NCBI GenBank assembly: GCA_003427395.1
Contig: BFEA01000053.1
Span: 401,716 to 427,661 of the forward strand
Origin: Chara braunii
Taxonomy: Eukaryota; Streptophyta; Charophyceae; Charales; Characeae
Reading direction: 5' to 3'
Length of the DNA: 25,946 nucleotides
Shown here: positions 1-12,500 of the stretch, one piece after another
How the letters are laid out: every line of letters starts with the position of its first letter
Numbering within the stretch: the first letter of the stretch is position 1
Made by a program: the position numbers and the translations under genes
Notes under the pieces: model-generated
What the model saw: only the letters and a program-made list of their open reading frames with translations
The model's database searches: none
Told to the model about the DNA's origin: nothing

Positions 1-558
1 GTAGAGTGTTGTAGAGTGTCTTACAATAGAGTAGAGTGTAGTAGAGTAGAGTAGAGTGGGTAGAGTAGAGTAAAGTAGAGTAGAGTTCAGTAGAGTAGAG
101 TGGAGTAGAGTAAAGTAGACTCGAGTGTCATATAGTGTTATAGGGTGTCGTAGAGTGTCGTAGAGTGTCGTAGAGAGTCGTAGAGTAGAGTAGAGTGTCG
201 TAGAGTAGAGTGTCGTAGAGTGTCGTAGAGTAGAGTAGAGTAGAGTAGAGTAGAGTAAAGTAGAGTAGAGTAGAGTAGAGTAGAGTAGAGTAGAGTAGAG
301 TGAAGTAGAGTAGAGTAGAGTAGAGTAGAGTAGAGTACAGTAGAGTAGAGTAGAGTGGAGTACAGTACAATAGTGTAGAGTATCGAAGAGGAGAGTAGAG
401 TAGAGTAAAGTAGAGTGTCGTAGAGAAGAGTAAAGTAGAGAGTCATAGAGTAGAGTACAGTGTCGTAGAGTAGAGCAGAGTGTCATAGAGTGTCGCAGAG
501 TACAGTAGAGTAGATTGTCATAGAGTAGAGTACAAAATCGTAAAGTAGGATAGAGTAG
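1..558. repeat. Degenerate AGAGT pentamer satellite, left flank
   Basis: The stretch is made almost entirely of 5-bp modules (tagag/agagt) mixed with 10-bp modules of the type agtgtcgtag. Runs of pure pentamer occur around 240-355. Substitutions are scattered, and the modules follow no fixed long order, unlike the neighbouring array. Minus-strand open frames here only read Leu-Tyr-Ser-Thr-like peptides from the complementary ACTCT repeat, so no gene is proposed. The left edge of the block lies outside the window. Confidence 0.95.
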
Positions 559-3500
559 AGTGTCGTAGAGTAGAGTAGAGTAAAGTGTTGTAGAGTAGAG
601 TTGAGTGTCATAGAGTAGAGAAGAGTGTCATAGATTAGTGTAGATTAGAGTAGAGTCAAGTGTCGTAGAGAGGATCGTGGAGTGTCGTGGAGTGTCGTAA
701 AGTGTCGTAGAGTGTCGTGAAGTGTCGTAGAGTAGAGTAGAGTAAAGTGTTGTAGAGTAGAGTTGAGTGTCATAGAGTAGAGAAGAGTGTCATAGATTAG
801 TGTAGATTAGAGTAGAGTCAAGTGTCGTAGAGAGGATCGTGGAGTGTCGTGGAGTGTCGTAAAGTGTCGTAGAGTGTCGTGAAGTGTCGTAGAGTAGAGT
901 AGAGTAAAGTGTTGTAGAGTAGAGTTGAGTGTCATAGAGTAGAGAAGAGTGTCATAGATTAGTGTAGATTAGAGTAGAGTCAAGTGTCGTAGAGAGGATC
1001 GTGGAGTGTCGTGGAGTGTCGTAAAGTGTCGTAGAGTGTCGTGAAGTGTCGTAGAGTAGAGTAGAGTAAAGTGTTGTAGAGTAGAGTTGAGTGTCATAGA
1101 GTAGAGAAGAGTGTCATAGATTAGTGTAGATTAGAGTAGAGTCAAGTGTCGTAGAGAGGATCGTGGAGTGTCGTGGAGTGTCGTAAAGTGTCGTAGAGTG
1201 TCGTGAAGTGTCGTAGAGTAGAGTAGAGTAAAGTGTTGTAGAGTAGAGTTGAGTGTCATAGAGTAGAGAAGAGTGTCATAGATTAGTGTAGATTAGAGTA
1301 GAGTCAAGTGTCGTAGAGAGGATCGTGGAGTGTCGTGGAGTGTCGTAAAGTGTCGTAGAGTGTCGTGAAGTGTCGTAGAGTAGAGTAGAGTAAAGTGTTG
1401 TAGAGTAGAGTTGAGTGTCATAGAGTAGAGAAGAGTGTCATAGATTAGTGTAGATTAGAGTAGAGTCAAGTGTCGTAGAGAGGATCGTGGAGTGTCGTGG
1501 AGTGTCGTAAAGTGTCGTAGAGTGTCGTGAAGTGTCGTAGAGTAGAGTAGAGTAAAGTGTTGTAGAGTAGAGTTGAGTGTCATAGAGTAGAGAAGAGTGT
1601 CATAGATTAGTGTAGATTAGAGTAGAGTCAAGTGTCGTAGAGAGGATCGTGGAGTGTCGTGGAGTGTCGTAAAGTGTCGTAGAGTGTCGTGAAGTGTCGT
1701 AGAGTAGAGTAGAGTAAAGTGTTGTAGAGTAGAGTTGAGTGTCATAGAGTAGAGAAGAGTGTCATAGATTAGTGTAGATTAGAGTAGAGTCAAGTGTCGT
1801 AGAGAGGATCGTGGAGTGTCGTGGAGTGTCGTAAAGTGTCGTAGAGTGTCGTGAAGTGTCGTAGAGTAGAGTAGAGTAAAGTGTTGTAGAGTAGAGTTGA
1901 GTGTCATAGAGTAGAGAAGAGTGTCATAGATTAGTGTAGATTAGAGTAGAGTCAAGTGTCGTAGAGAGGATCGTGGAGTGTCGTGGAGTGTCGTAAAGTG
2001 TCGTAGAGTGTCGTGAAGTGTCGTAGAGTAGAGTAGAGTAAAGTGTTGTAGAGTAGAGTTGAGTGTCATAGAGTAGAGAAGAGTGTCATAGATTAGTGTA
2101 GATTAGAGTAGAGTCAAGTGTCGTAGAGAGGATCGTGGAGTGTCGTGGAGTGTCGTAAAGTGTCGTAGAGTGTCGTGAAGTGTCGTAGAGTAGAGTAGAG
2201 TAAAGTGTTGTAGAGTAGAGTTGAGTGTCATAGAGTAGAGAAGAGTGTCATAGATTAGTGTAGATTAGAGTAGAGTCAAGTGTCGTAGAGAGGATCGTGG
2301 AGTGTCGTGGAGTGTCGTAAAGTGTCGTAGAGTGTCGTGAAGTGTCGTAGAGTAGAGTAGAGTAAAGTGTTGTAGAGTAGAGTTGAGTGTCATAGAGTAG
2401 AGAAGAGTGTCATAGATTAGTGTAGATTAGAGTAGAGTCAAGTGTCGTAGAGAGGATCGTGGAGTGTCGTGGAGTGTCGTAAAGTGTCGTAGAGTGTCGT
2501 GAAGTGTCGTAGAGTAGAGTAGAGTAAAGTGTTGTAGAGTAGAGTTGAGTGTCATAGAGTAGAGAAGAGTGTCATAGATTAGTGTAGATTAGAGTAGAGT
2601 CAAGTGTCGTAGAGAGGATCGTGGAGTGTCGTGGAGTGTCGTAAAGTGTCGTAGAGTGTCGTGAAGTGTCGTAGAGTAGAGTAGAGTAAAGTGTTGTAGA
2701 GTAGAGTTGAGTGTCATAGAGTAGAGAAGAGTGTCATAGATTAGTGTAGATTAGAGTAGAGTCAAGTGTCGTAGAGAGGATCGTGGAGTGTCGTGGAGTG
2801 TCGTAAAGTGTCGTAGAGTGTCGTGAAGTGTCGTAGAGTAGAGTAGAGTAAAGTGTTGTAGAGTAGAGTTGAGTGTCATAGAGTAGAGAAGAGTGTCATA
2901 GATTAGTGTAGATTAGAGTAGAGTCAAGTGTCGTAGAGAGGATCGTGGAGTGTCGTGGAGTGTCGTAAAGTGTCGTAGAGTGTCGTGAAGTGTCGTAGAG
3001 TAGAGTAGAGTAAAGTGTTGTAGAGTAGAGTTGAGTGTCATAGAGTAGAGAAGAGTGTCATAGATTAGTGTAGATTAGAGTAGAGTCAAGTGTCGTAGAG
3101 AGGATCGTGGAGTGTCGTGGAGTGTCGTAAAGTGTCGTAGAGTGTCGTGAAGTGTCGTAGAGTAGAGTAGAGTAAAGTGTTGTAGAGTAGAGTTGAGTGT
3201 CATAGAGTAGAGAAGAGTGTCATAGATTAGTGTAGATTAGAGTAGAGTCAAGTGTCGTAGAGAGGATCGTGGAGTGTCGTGGAGTGTCGTAAAGTGTCGT
3301 AGAGTGTCGTGAAGTGTCGTAGAGTAGAGTAGAGTAAAGTGTTGTAGAGTAGAGTTGAGTGTCATAGAGTAGAGAAGAGTGTCATAGATTAGTGTAGATT
3401 AGAGTAGAGTCAAGTGTCGTAGAGAGGATCGTGGAGTGTCGTGGAGTGTCGTAAAGTGTCGTAGAGTGTCGTGAAGTGTCGTAGAGTAGAGTAGAGTAAA

Positions 3501-6500
3501 GTGTTGTAGAGTAGAGTTGAGTGTCATAGAGTAGAGAAGAGTGTCATAGATTAGTGTAGATTAGAGTAGAGTCAAGTGTCGTAGAGAGGATCGTGGAGTG
3601 TCGTGGAGTGTCGTAAAGTGTCGTAGAGTGTCGTGAAGTGTCGTAGAGTAGAGTAGAGTAAAGTGTTGTAGAGTAGAGTTGAGTGTCATAGAGTAGAGAA
3701 GAGTGTCATAGATTAGTGTAGATTAGAGTAGAGTCAAGTGTCGTAGAGAGGATCGTGGAGTGTCGTGGAGTGTCGTAAAGTGTCGTAGAGTGTCGTGAAG
3801 TGTCGTAGAGTAGAGTAGAGTAAAGTGTTGTAGAGTAGAGTTGAGTGTCATAGAGTAGAGAAGAGTGTCATAGATTAGTGTAGATTAGAGTAGAGTCAAG
3901 TGTCGTAGAGAGGATCGTGGAGTGTCGTGGAGTGTCGTAAAGTGTCGTAGAGTGTCGTGAAGTGTCGTAGAGTAGAGTAGAGTAAAGTGTTGTAGAGTAG
4001 AGTTGAGTGTCATAGAGTAGAGAAGAGTGTCATAGATTAGTGTAGATTAGAGTAGAGTCAAGTGTCGTAGAGAGGATCGTGGAGTGTCGTGGAGTGTCGT
4101 AAAGTGTCGTAGAGTGTCGTGAAGTGTCGTAGAGTAGAGTAGAGTAAAGTGTTGTAGAGTAGAGTTGAGTGTCATAGAGTAGAGAAGAGTGTCATAGATT
4201 AGTGTAGATTAGAGTAGAGTCAAGTGTCGTAGAGAGGATCGTGGAGTGTCGTGGAGTGTCGTAAAGTGTCGTAGAGTGTCGTGAAGTGTCGTAGAGTAGA
4301 GTAGAGTAAAGTGTTGTAGAGTAGAGTTGAGTGTCATAGAGTAGAGAAGAGTGTCATAGATTAGTGTAGATTAGAGTAGAGTCAAGTGTCGTAGAGAGGA
4401 TCGTGGAGTGTCGTGGAGTGTCGTAAAGTGTCGTAGAGTGTCGTGAAGTGTCGTAGAGTAGAGTAGAGTAAAGTGTTGTAGAGTAGAGTTGAGTGTCATA
4501 GAGTAGAGAAGAGTGTCATAGATTAGTGTAGATTAGAGTAGAGTCAAGTGTCGTAGAGAGGATCGTGGAGTGTCGTGGAGTGTCGTAAAGTGTCGTAGAG
4601 TGTCGTGAAGTGTCGTAGAGTAGAGTAGAGTAAAGTGTTGTAGAGTAGAGTTGAGTGTCATAGAGTAGAGAAGAGTGTCATAGATTAGTGTAGATTAGAG
4701 TAGAGTCAAGTGTCGTAGAGAGGATCGTGGAGTGTCGTGGAGTGTCGTAAAGTGTCGTAGAGTGTCGTGAAGTGTCGTAGAGTAGAGTAGAGTAAAGTGT
4801 TGTAGAGTAGAGTTGAGTGTCATAGAGTAGAGAAGAGTGTCATAGATTAGTGTAGATTAGAGTAGAGTCAAGTGTCGTAGAGAGGATCGTGGAGTGTCGT
4901 GGAGTGTCGTAAAGTGTCGTAGAGTGTCGTGAAGTGTCGTAGAGTAGAGTAGAGTAAAGTGTTGTAGAGTAGAGTTGAGTGTCATAGAGTAGAGAAGAGT
5001 GTCATAGATTAGTGTAGATTAGAGTAGAGTCAAGTGTCGTAGAGAGGATCGTGGAGTGTCGTGGAGTGTCGTAAAGTGTCGTAGAGTGTCGTGAAGTGTC
5101 GTAGAGTAGAGTAGAGTAAAGTGTTGTAGAGTAGAGTTGAGTGTCATAGAGTAGAGAAGAGTGTCATAGATTAGTGTAGATTAGAGTAGAGTCAAGTGTC
5201 GTAGAGAGGATCGTGGAGTGTCGTGGAGTGTCGTAAAGTGTCGTAGAGTGTCGTGAAGTGTCGTAGAGTAGAGTAGAGTAAAGTGTTGTAGAGTAGAGTT
5301 GAGTGTCATAGAGTAGAGAAGAGTGTCATAGATTAGTGTAGATTAGAGTAGAGTCAAGTGTCGTAGAGAGGATCGTGGAGTGTCGTGGAGTGTCGTAAAG
5401 TGTCGTAGAGTGTCGTGAAGTGTCGTAGAGTAGAGTAGAGTAAAGTGTTGTAGAGTAGAGTTGAGTGTCATAGAGTAGAGAAGAGTGTCATAGATTAGTG
5501 TAGATTAGAGTAGAGTCAAGTGTCGTAGAGAGGATCGTGGAGTGTCGTGGAGTGTCGTAAAGTGTCGTAGAGTGTCGTGAAGTGTCGTAGAGTAGAGTAG
5601 AGTAAAGTGTTGTAGAGTAGAGTTGAGTGTCATAGAGTAGAGAAGAGTGTCATAGATTAGTGTAGATTAGAGTAGAGTCAAGTGTCGTAGAGAGGATCGT
5701 GGAGTGTCGTGGAGTGTCGTAAAGTGTCGTAGAGTGTCGTGAAGTGTCGTAGAGTAGAGTAGAGTAAAGTGTTGTAGAGTAGAGTTGAGTGTCATAGAGT
5801 AGAGAAGAGTGTCATAGATTAGTGTAGATTAGAGTAGAGTCAAGTGTCGTAGAGAGGATCGTGGAGTGTCGTGGAGTGTCGTAAAGTGTCGTAGAGTGTC
5901 GTGAAGTGTCGTAGAGTAGAGTAGAGTAAAGTGTTGTAGAGTAGAGTTGAGTGTCATAGAGTAGAGAAGAGTGTCATAGATTAGTGTAGATTAGAGTAGA
6001 GTCAAGTGTCGTAGAGAGGATCGTGGAGTGTCGTGGAGTGTCGTAAAGTGTCGTAGAGTGTCGTGAAGTGTCGTAGAGTAGAGTAGAGTAAAGTGTTGTA
6101 GAGTAGAGTTGAGTGTCATAGAGTAGAGAAGAGTGTCATAGATTAGTGTAGATTAGAGTAGAGTCAAGTGTCGTAGAGAGGATCGTGGAGTGTCGTGGAG
6201 TGTCGTAAAGTGTCGTAGAGTGTCGTGAAGTGTCGTAGAGTAGAGTAGAGTAAAGTGTTGTAGAGTAGAGTTGAGTGTCATAGAGTAGAGAAGAGTGTCA
6301 TAGATTAGTGTAGATTAGAGTAGAGTCAAGTGTCGTAGAGAGGATCGTGGAGTGTCGTGGAGTGTCGTAAAGTGTCGTAGAGTGTCGTGAAGTGTCGTAG
6401 AGTAGAGTAGAGTAAAGTGTTGTAGAGTAGAGTTGAGTGTCATAGAGTAGAGAAGAGTGTCATAGATTAGTGTAGATTAGAGTAGAGTCAAGTGTCGTAG

Positions 6501-9500
6501 AGAGGATCGTGGAGTGTCGTGGAGTGTCGTAAAGTGTCGTAGAGTGTCGTGAAGTGTCGTAGAGTAGAGTAGAGTAAAGTGTTGTAGAGTAGAGTTGAGT
6601 GTCATAGAGTAGAGAAGAGTGTCATAGATTAGTGTAGATTAGAGTAGAGTCAAGTGTCGTAGAGAGGATCGTGGAGTGTCGTGGAGTGTCGTAAAGTGTC
6701 GTAGAGTGTCGTGAAGTGTCGTAGAGTAGAGTAGAGTAAAGTGTTGTAGAGTAGAGTTGAGTGTCATAGAGTAGAGAAGAGTGTCATAGATTAGTGTAGA
6801 TTAGAGTAGAGTCAAGTGTCGTAGAGAGGATCGTGGAGTGTCGTGGAGTGTCGTAAAGTGTCGTAGAGTGTCGTGAAGTGTCGTAGAGTAGAGTAGAGTA
6901 AAGTGTTGTAGAGTAGAGTTGAGTGTCATAGAGTAGAGAAGAGTGTCATAGATTAGTGTAGATTAGAGTAGAGTCAAGTGTCGTAGAGAGGATCGTGGAG
7001 TGTCGTGGAGTGTCGTAAAGTGTCGTAGAGTGTCGTGAAGTGTCGTAGAGTAGAGTAGAGTAAAGTGTTGTAGAGTAGAGTTGAGTGTCATAGAGTAGAG
7101 AAGAGTGTCATAGATTAGTGTAGATTAGAGTAGAGTCAAGTGTCGTAGAGAGGATCGTGGAGTGTCGTGGAGTGTCGTAAAGTGTCGTAGAGTGTCGTGA
7201 AGTGTCGTAGAGTAGAGTAGAGTAAAGTGTTGTAGAGTAGAGTTGAGTGTCATAGAGTAGAGAAGAGTGTCATAGATTAGTGTAGATTAGAGTAGAGTCA
7301 AGTGTCGTAGAGAGGATCGTGGAGTGTCGTGGAGTGTCGTAAAGTGTCGTAGAGTGTCGTGAAGTGTCGTAGAGTAGAGTAGAGTAAAGTGTTGTAGAGT
7401 AGAGTTGAGTGTCATAGAGTAGAGAAGAGTGTCATAGATTAGTGTAGATTAGAGTAGAGTCAAGTGTCGTAGAGAGGATCGTGGAGTGTCGTGGAGTGTC
7501 GTAAAGTGTCGTAGAGTGTCGTGAAGTGTCGTAGAGTAGAGTAGAGTAAAGTGTTGTAGAGTAGAGTTGAGTGTCATAGAGTAGAGAAGAGTGTCATAGA
7601 TTAGTGTAGATTAGAGTAGAGTCAAGTGTCGTAGAGAGGATCGTGGAGTGTCGTGGAGTGTCGTAAAGTGTCGTAGAGTGTCGTGAAGTGTCGTAGAGTA
7701 GAGTAGAGTAAAGTGTTGTAGAGTAGAGTTGAGTGTCATAGAGTAGAGAAGAGTGTCATAGATTAGTGTAGATTAGAGTAGAGTCAAGTGTCGTAGAGAG
7801 GATCGTGGAGTGTCGTGGAGTGTCGTAAAGTGTCGTAGAGTGTCGTGAAGTGTCGTAGAGTAGAGTAGAGTAAAGTGTTGTAGAGTAGAGTTGAGTGTCA
7901 TAGAGTAGAGAAGAGTGTCATAGATTAGTGTAGATTAGAGTAGAGTCAAGTGTCGTAGAGAGGATCGTGGAGTGTCGTGGAGTGTCGTAAAGTGTCGTAG
8001 AGTGTCGTGAAGTGTCGTAGAGTAGAGTAGAGTAAAGTGTTGTAGAGTAGAGTTGAGTGTCATAGAGTAGAGAAGAGTGTCATAGATTAGTGTAGATTAG
8101 AGTAGAGTCAAGTGTCGTAGAGAGGATCGTGGAGTGTCGTGGAGTGTCGTAAAGTGTCGTAGAGTGTCGTGAAGTGTCGTAGAGTAGAGTAGAGTAAAGT
8201 GTTGTAGAGTAGAGTTGAGTGTCATAGAGTAGAGAAGAGTGTCATAGATTAGTGTAGATTAGAGTAGAGTCAAGTGTCGTAGAGAGGATCGTGGAGTGTC
8301 GTGGAGTGTCGTAAAGTGTCGTAGAGTGTCGTGAAGTGTCGTAGAGTAGAGTAGAGTAAAGTGTTGTAGAGTAGAGTTGAGTGTCATAGAGTAGAGAAGA
8401 GTGTCATAGATTAGTGTAGATTAGAGTAGAGTCAAGTGTCGTAGAGAGGATCGTGGAGTGTCGTGGAGTGTCGTAAAGTGTCGTAGAGTGTCGTGAAGTG
8501 TCGTAGAGTAGAGTAGAGTAAAGTGTTGTAGAGTAGAGTTGAGTGTCATAGAGTAGAGAAGAGTGTCATAGATTAGTGTAGATTAGAGTAGAGTCAAGTG
8601 TCGTAGAGAGGATCGTGGAGTGTCGTGGAGTGTCGTAAAGTGTCGTAGAGTGTCGTGAAGTGTCGTAGAGTAGAGTAGAGTAAAGTGTTGTAGAGTAGAG
8701 TTGAGTGTCATAGAGTAGAGAAGAGTGTCATAGATTAGTGTAGATTAGAGTAGAGTCAAGTGTCGTAGAGAGGATCGTGGAGTGTCGTGGAGTGTCGTAA
8801 AGTGTCGTAGAGTGTCGTGAAGTGTCGTAGAGTAGAGTAGAGTAAAGTGTTGTAGAGTAGAGTTGAGTGTCATAGAGTAGAGAAGAGTGTCATAGATTAG
8901 TGTAGATTAGAGTAGAGTCAAGTGTCGTAGAGAGGATCGTGGAGTGTCGTGGAGTGTCGTAAAGTGTCGTAGAGTGTCGTGAAGTGTCGTAGAGTAGAGT
9001 AGAGTAAAGTGTTGTAGAGTAGAGTTGAGTGTCATAGAGTAGAGAAGAGTGTCATAGATTAGTGTAGATTAGAGTAGAGTCAAGTGTCGTAGAGAGGATC
9101 GTGGAGTGTCGTGGAGTGTCGTAAAGTGTCGTAGAGTGTCGTGAAGTGTCGTAGAGTAGAGTAGAGTAAAGTGTTGTAGAGTAGAGTTGAGTGTCATAGA
9201 GTAGAGAAGAGTGTCATAGATTAGTGTAGATTAGAGTAGAGTCAAGTGTCGTAGAGAGGATCGTGGAGTGTCGTGGAGTGTCGTAAAGTGTCGTAGAGTG
9301 TCGTGAAGTGTCGTAGAGTAGAGTAGAGTAAAGTGTTGTAGAGTAGAGTTGAGTGTCATAGAGTAGAGAAGAGTGTCATAGATTAGTGTAGATTAGAGTA
9401 GAGTCAAGTGTCGTAGAGAGGATCGTGGAGTGTCGTGGAGTGTCGTAAAGTGTCGTAGAGTGTCGTGAAGTGTCGTAGAGTAGAGTAGAGTAAAGTGTTG

Positions 9501-12500
9501 TAGAGTAGAGTTGAGTGTCATAGAGTAGAGAAGAGTGTCATAGATTAGTGTAGATTAGAGTAGAGTCAAGTGTCGTAGAGAGGATCGTGGAGTGTCGTGG
9601 AGTGTCGTAAAGTGTCGTAGAGTGTCGTGAAGTGTCGTAGAGTAGAGTAGAGTAAAGTGTTGTAGAGTAGAGTTGAGTGTCATAGAGTAGAGAAGAGTGT
9701 CATAGATTAGTGTAGATTAGAGTAGAGTCAAGTGTCGTAGAGAGGATCGTGGAGTGTCGTGGAGTGTCGTAAAGTGTCGTAGAGTGTCGTGAAGTGTCGT
9801 AGAGTAGAGTAGAGTAAAGTGTTGTAGAGTAGAGTTGAGTGTCATAGAGTAGAGAAGAGTGTCATAGATTAGTGTAGATTAGAGTAGAGTCAAGTGTCGT
9901 AGAGAGGATCGTGGAGTGTCGTGGAGTGTCGTAAAGTGTCGTAGAGTGTCGTGAAGTGTCGTAGAGTAGAGTAGAGTAAAGTGTTGTAGAGTAGAGTTGA
10001 GTGTCATAGAGTAGAGAAGAGTGTCATAGATTAGTGTAGATTAGAGTAGAGTCAAGTGTCGTAGAGAGGATCGTGGAGTGTCGTGGAGTGTCGTAAAGTG
10101 TCGTAGAGTGTCGTGAAGTGTCGTAGAGTAGAGTAGAGTAAAGTGTTGTAGAGTAGAGTTGAGTGTCATAGAGTAGAGAAGAGTGTCATAGATTAGTGTA
10201 GATTAGAGTAGAGTCAAGTGTCGTAGAGAGGATCGTGGAGTGTCGTGGAGTGTCGTAAAGTGTCGTAGAGTGTCGTGAAGTGTCGTAGAGTAGAGTAGAG
10301 TAAAGTGTTGTAGAGTAGAGTTGAGTGTCATAGAGTAGAGAAGAGTGTCATAGATTAGTGTAGATTAGAGTAGAGTCAAGTGTCGTAGAGAGGATCGTGG
10401 AGTGTCGTGGAGTGTCGTAAAGTGTCGTAGAGTGTCGTGAAGTGTCGTAGAGTAGAGTAGAGTAAAGTGTTGTAGAGTAGAGTTGAGTGTCATAGAGTAG
10501 AGAAGAGTGTCATAGATTAGTGTAGATTAGAGTAGAGTCAAGTGTCGTAGAGAGGATCGTGGAGTGTCGTGGAGTGTCGTAAAGTGTCGTAGAGTGTCGT
10601 GAAGTGTCGTAGAGTAGAGTAGAGTAAAGTGTTGTAGAGTAGAGTTGAGTGTCATAGAGTAGAGAAGAGTGTCATAGATTAGTGTAGATTAGAGTAGAGT
10701 CAAGTGTCGTAGAGAGGATCGTGGAGTGTCGTGGAGTGTCGTAAAGTGTCGTAGAGTGTCGTGAAGTGTCGTAGAGTAGAGTAGAGTAAAGTGTTGTAGA
10801 GTAGAGTTGAGTGTCATAGAGTAGAGAAGAGTGTCATAGATTAGTGTAGATTAGAGTAGAGTCAAGTGTCGTAGAGAGGATCGTGGAGTGTCGTGGAGTG
10901 TCGTAAAGTGTCGTAGAGTGTCGTGAAGTGTCGTAGAGTAGAGTAGAGTAAAGTGTTGTAGAGTAGAGTTGAGTGTCATAGAGTAGAGAAGAGTGTCATA
11001 GATTAGTGTAGATTAGAGTAGAGTCAAGTGTCGTAGAGAGGATCGTGGAGTGTCGTGGAGTGTCGTAAAGTGTCGTAGAGTGTCGTGAAGTGTCGTAGAG
11101 TAGAGTAGAGTAAAGTGTTGTAGAGTAGAGTTGAGTGTCATAGAGTAGAGAAGAGTGTCATAGATTAGTGTAGATTAGAGTAGAGTCAAGTGTCGTAGAG
11201 AGGATCGTGGAGTGTCGTGGAGTGTCGTAAAGTGTCGTAGAGTGTCGTGAAGTGTCGTAGAGTAGAGTAGAGTAAAGTGTTGTAGAGTAGAGTTGAGTGT
11301 CATAGAGTAGAGAAGAGTGTCATAGATTAGTGTAGATTAGAGTAGAGTCAAGTGTCGTAGAGAGGATCGTGGAGTGTCGTGGAGTGTCGTAAAGTGTCGT
11401 AGAGTGTCGTGAAGTGTCGTAGAGTAGAGTAGAGTAAAGTGTTGTAGAGTAGAGTTGAGTGTCATAGAGTAGAGAAGAGTGTCATAGATTAGTGTAGATT
11501 AGAGTAGAGTCAAGTGTCGTAGAGAGGATCGTGGAGTGTCGTGGAGTGTCGTAAAGTGTCGTAGAGTGTCGTGAAGTGTCGTAGAGTAGAGTAGAGTAAA
11601 GTGTTGTAGAGTAGAGTTGAGTGTCATAGAGTAGAGAAGAGTGTCATAGATTAGTGTAGATTAGAGTAGAGTCAAGTGTCGTAGAGAGGATCGTGGAGTG
11701 TCGTGGAGTGTCGTAAAGTGTCGTAGAGTGTCGTGAAGTGTCGTAGAGTAGAGTAGAGTAAAGTGTTGTAGAGTAGAGTTGAGTGTCATAGAGTAGAGAA
11801 GAGTGTCATAGATTAGTGTAGATTAGAGTAGAGTCAAGTGTCGTAGAGAGGATCGTGGAGTGTCGTGGAGTGTCGTAAAGTGTCGTAGAGTGTCGTGAAG
11901 TGTCGTAGAGTAGAGTAGAGTAAAGTGTTGTAGAGTAGAGTTGAGTGTCATAGAGTAGAGAAGAGTGTCATAGATTAGTGTAGATTAGAGTAGAGTCAAG
12001 TGTCGTAGAGAGGATCGTGGAGTGTCGTGGAGTGTCGTAAAGTGTCGTAGAGTGTCGTGAAGTGTCGTAGAGTAGAGTAGAGTAAAGTGTTGTAGAGTAG
12101 AGTTGAGTGTCATAGAGTAGAGAAGAGTGTCATAGATTAGTGTAGATTAGAGTAGAGTCAAGTGTCGTAGAGAGGATCGTGGAGTGTCGTGGAGTGTCGT
12201 AAAGTGTCGTAGAGTGTCGTGAAGTGTCGTAGAGTAGAGTAGAGTAAAGTGTTGTAGAGTAGAGTTGAGTGTCATAGAGTAGAGAAGAGTGTCATAGATT
12301 AGTGTAGATTAGAGTAGAGTCAAGTGTCGTAGAGAGGATCGTGGAGTGTCGTGGAGTGTCGTAAAGTGTCGTAGAGTGTCGTGAAGTGTCGTAGAGTAGA
12401 GTAGAGTAAAGTGTTGTAGAGTAGAGTTGAGTGTCATAGAGTAGAGAAGAGTGTCATAGATTAGTGTAGATTAGAGTAGAGTCAAGTGTCGTAGAGAGGA

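Noticed and set aside
128-446. Minus-strand open frames reading Leu-Tyr-Ser-Thr repeats (also 14398-15706)
   Set aside because: They are translations of the ACTCT complement of the pentamer satellite. They overlap each other in several frames and have no protein-like composition.
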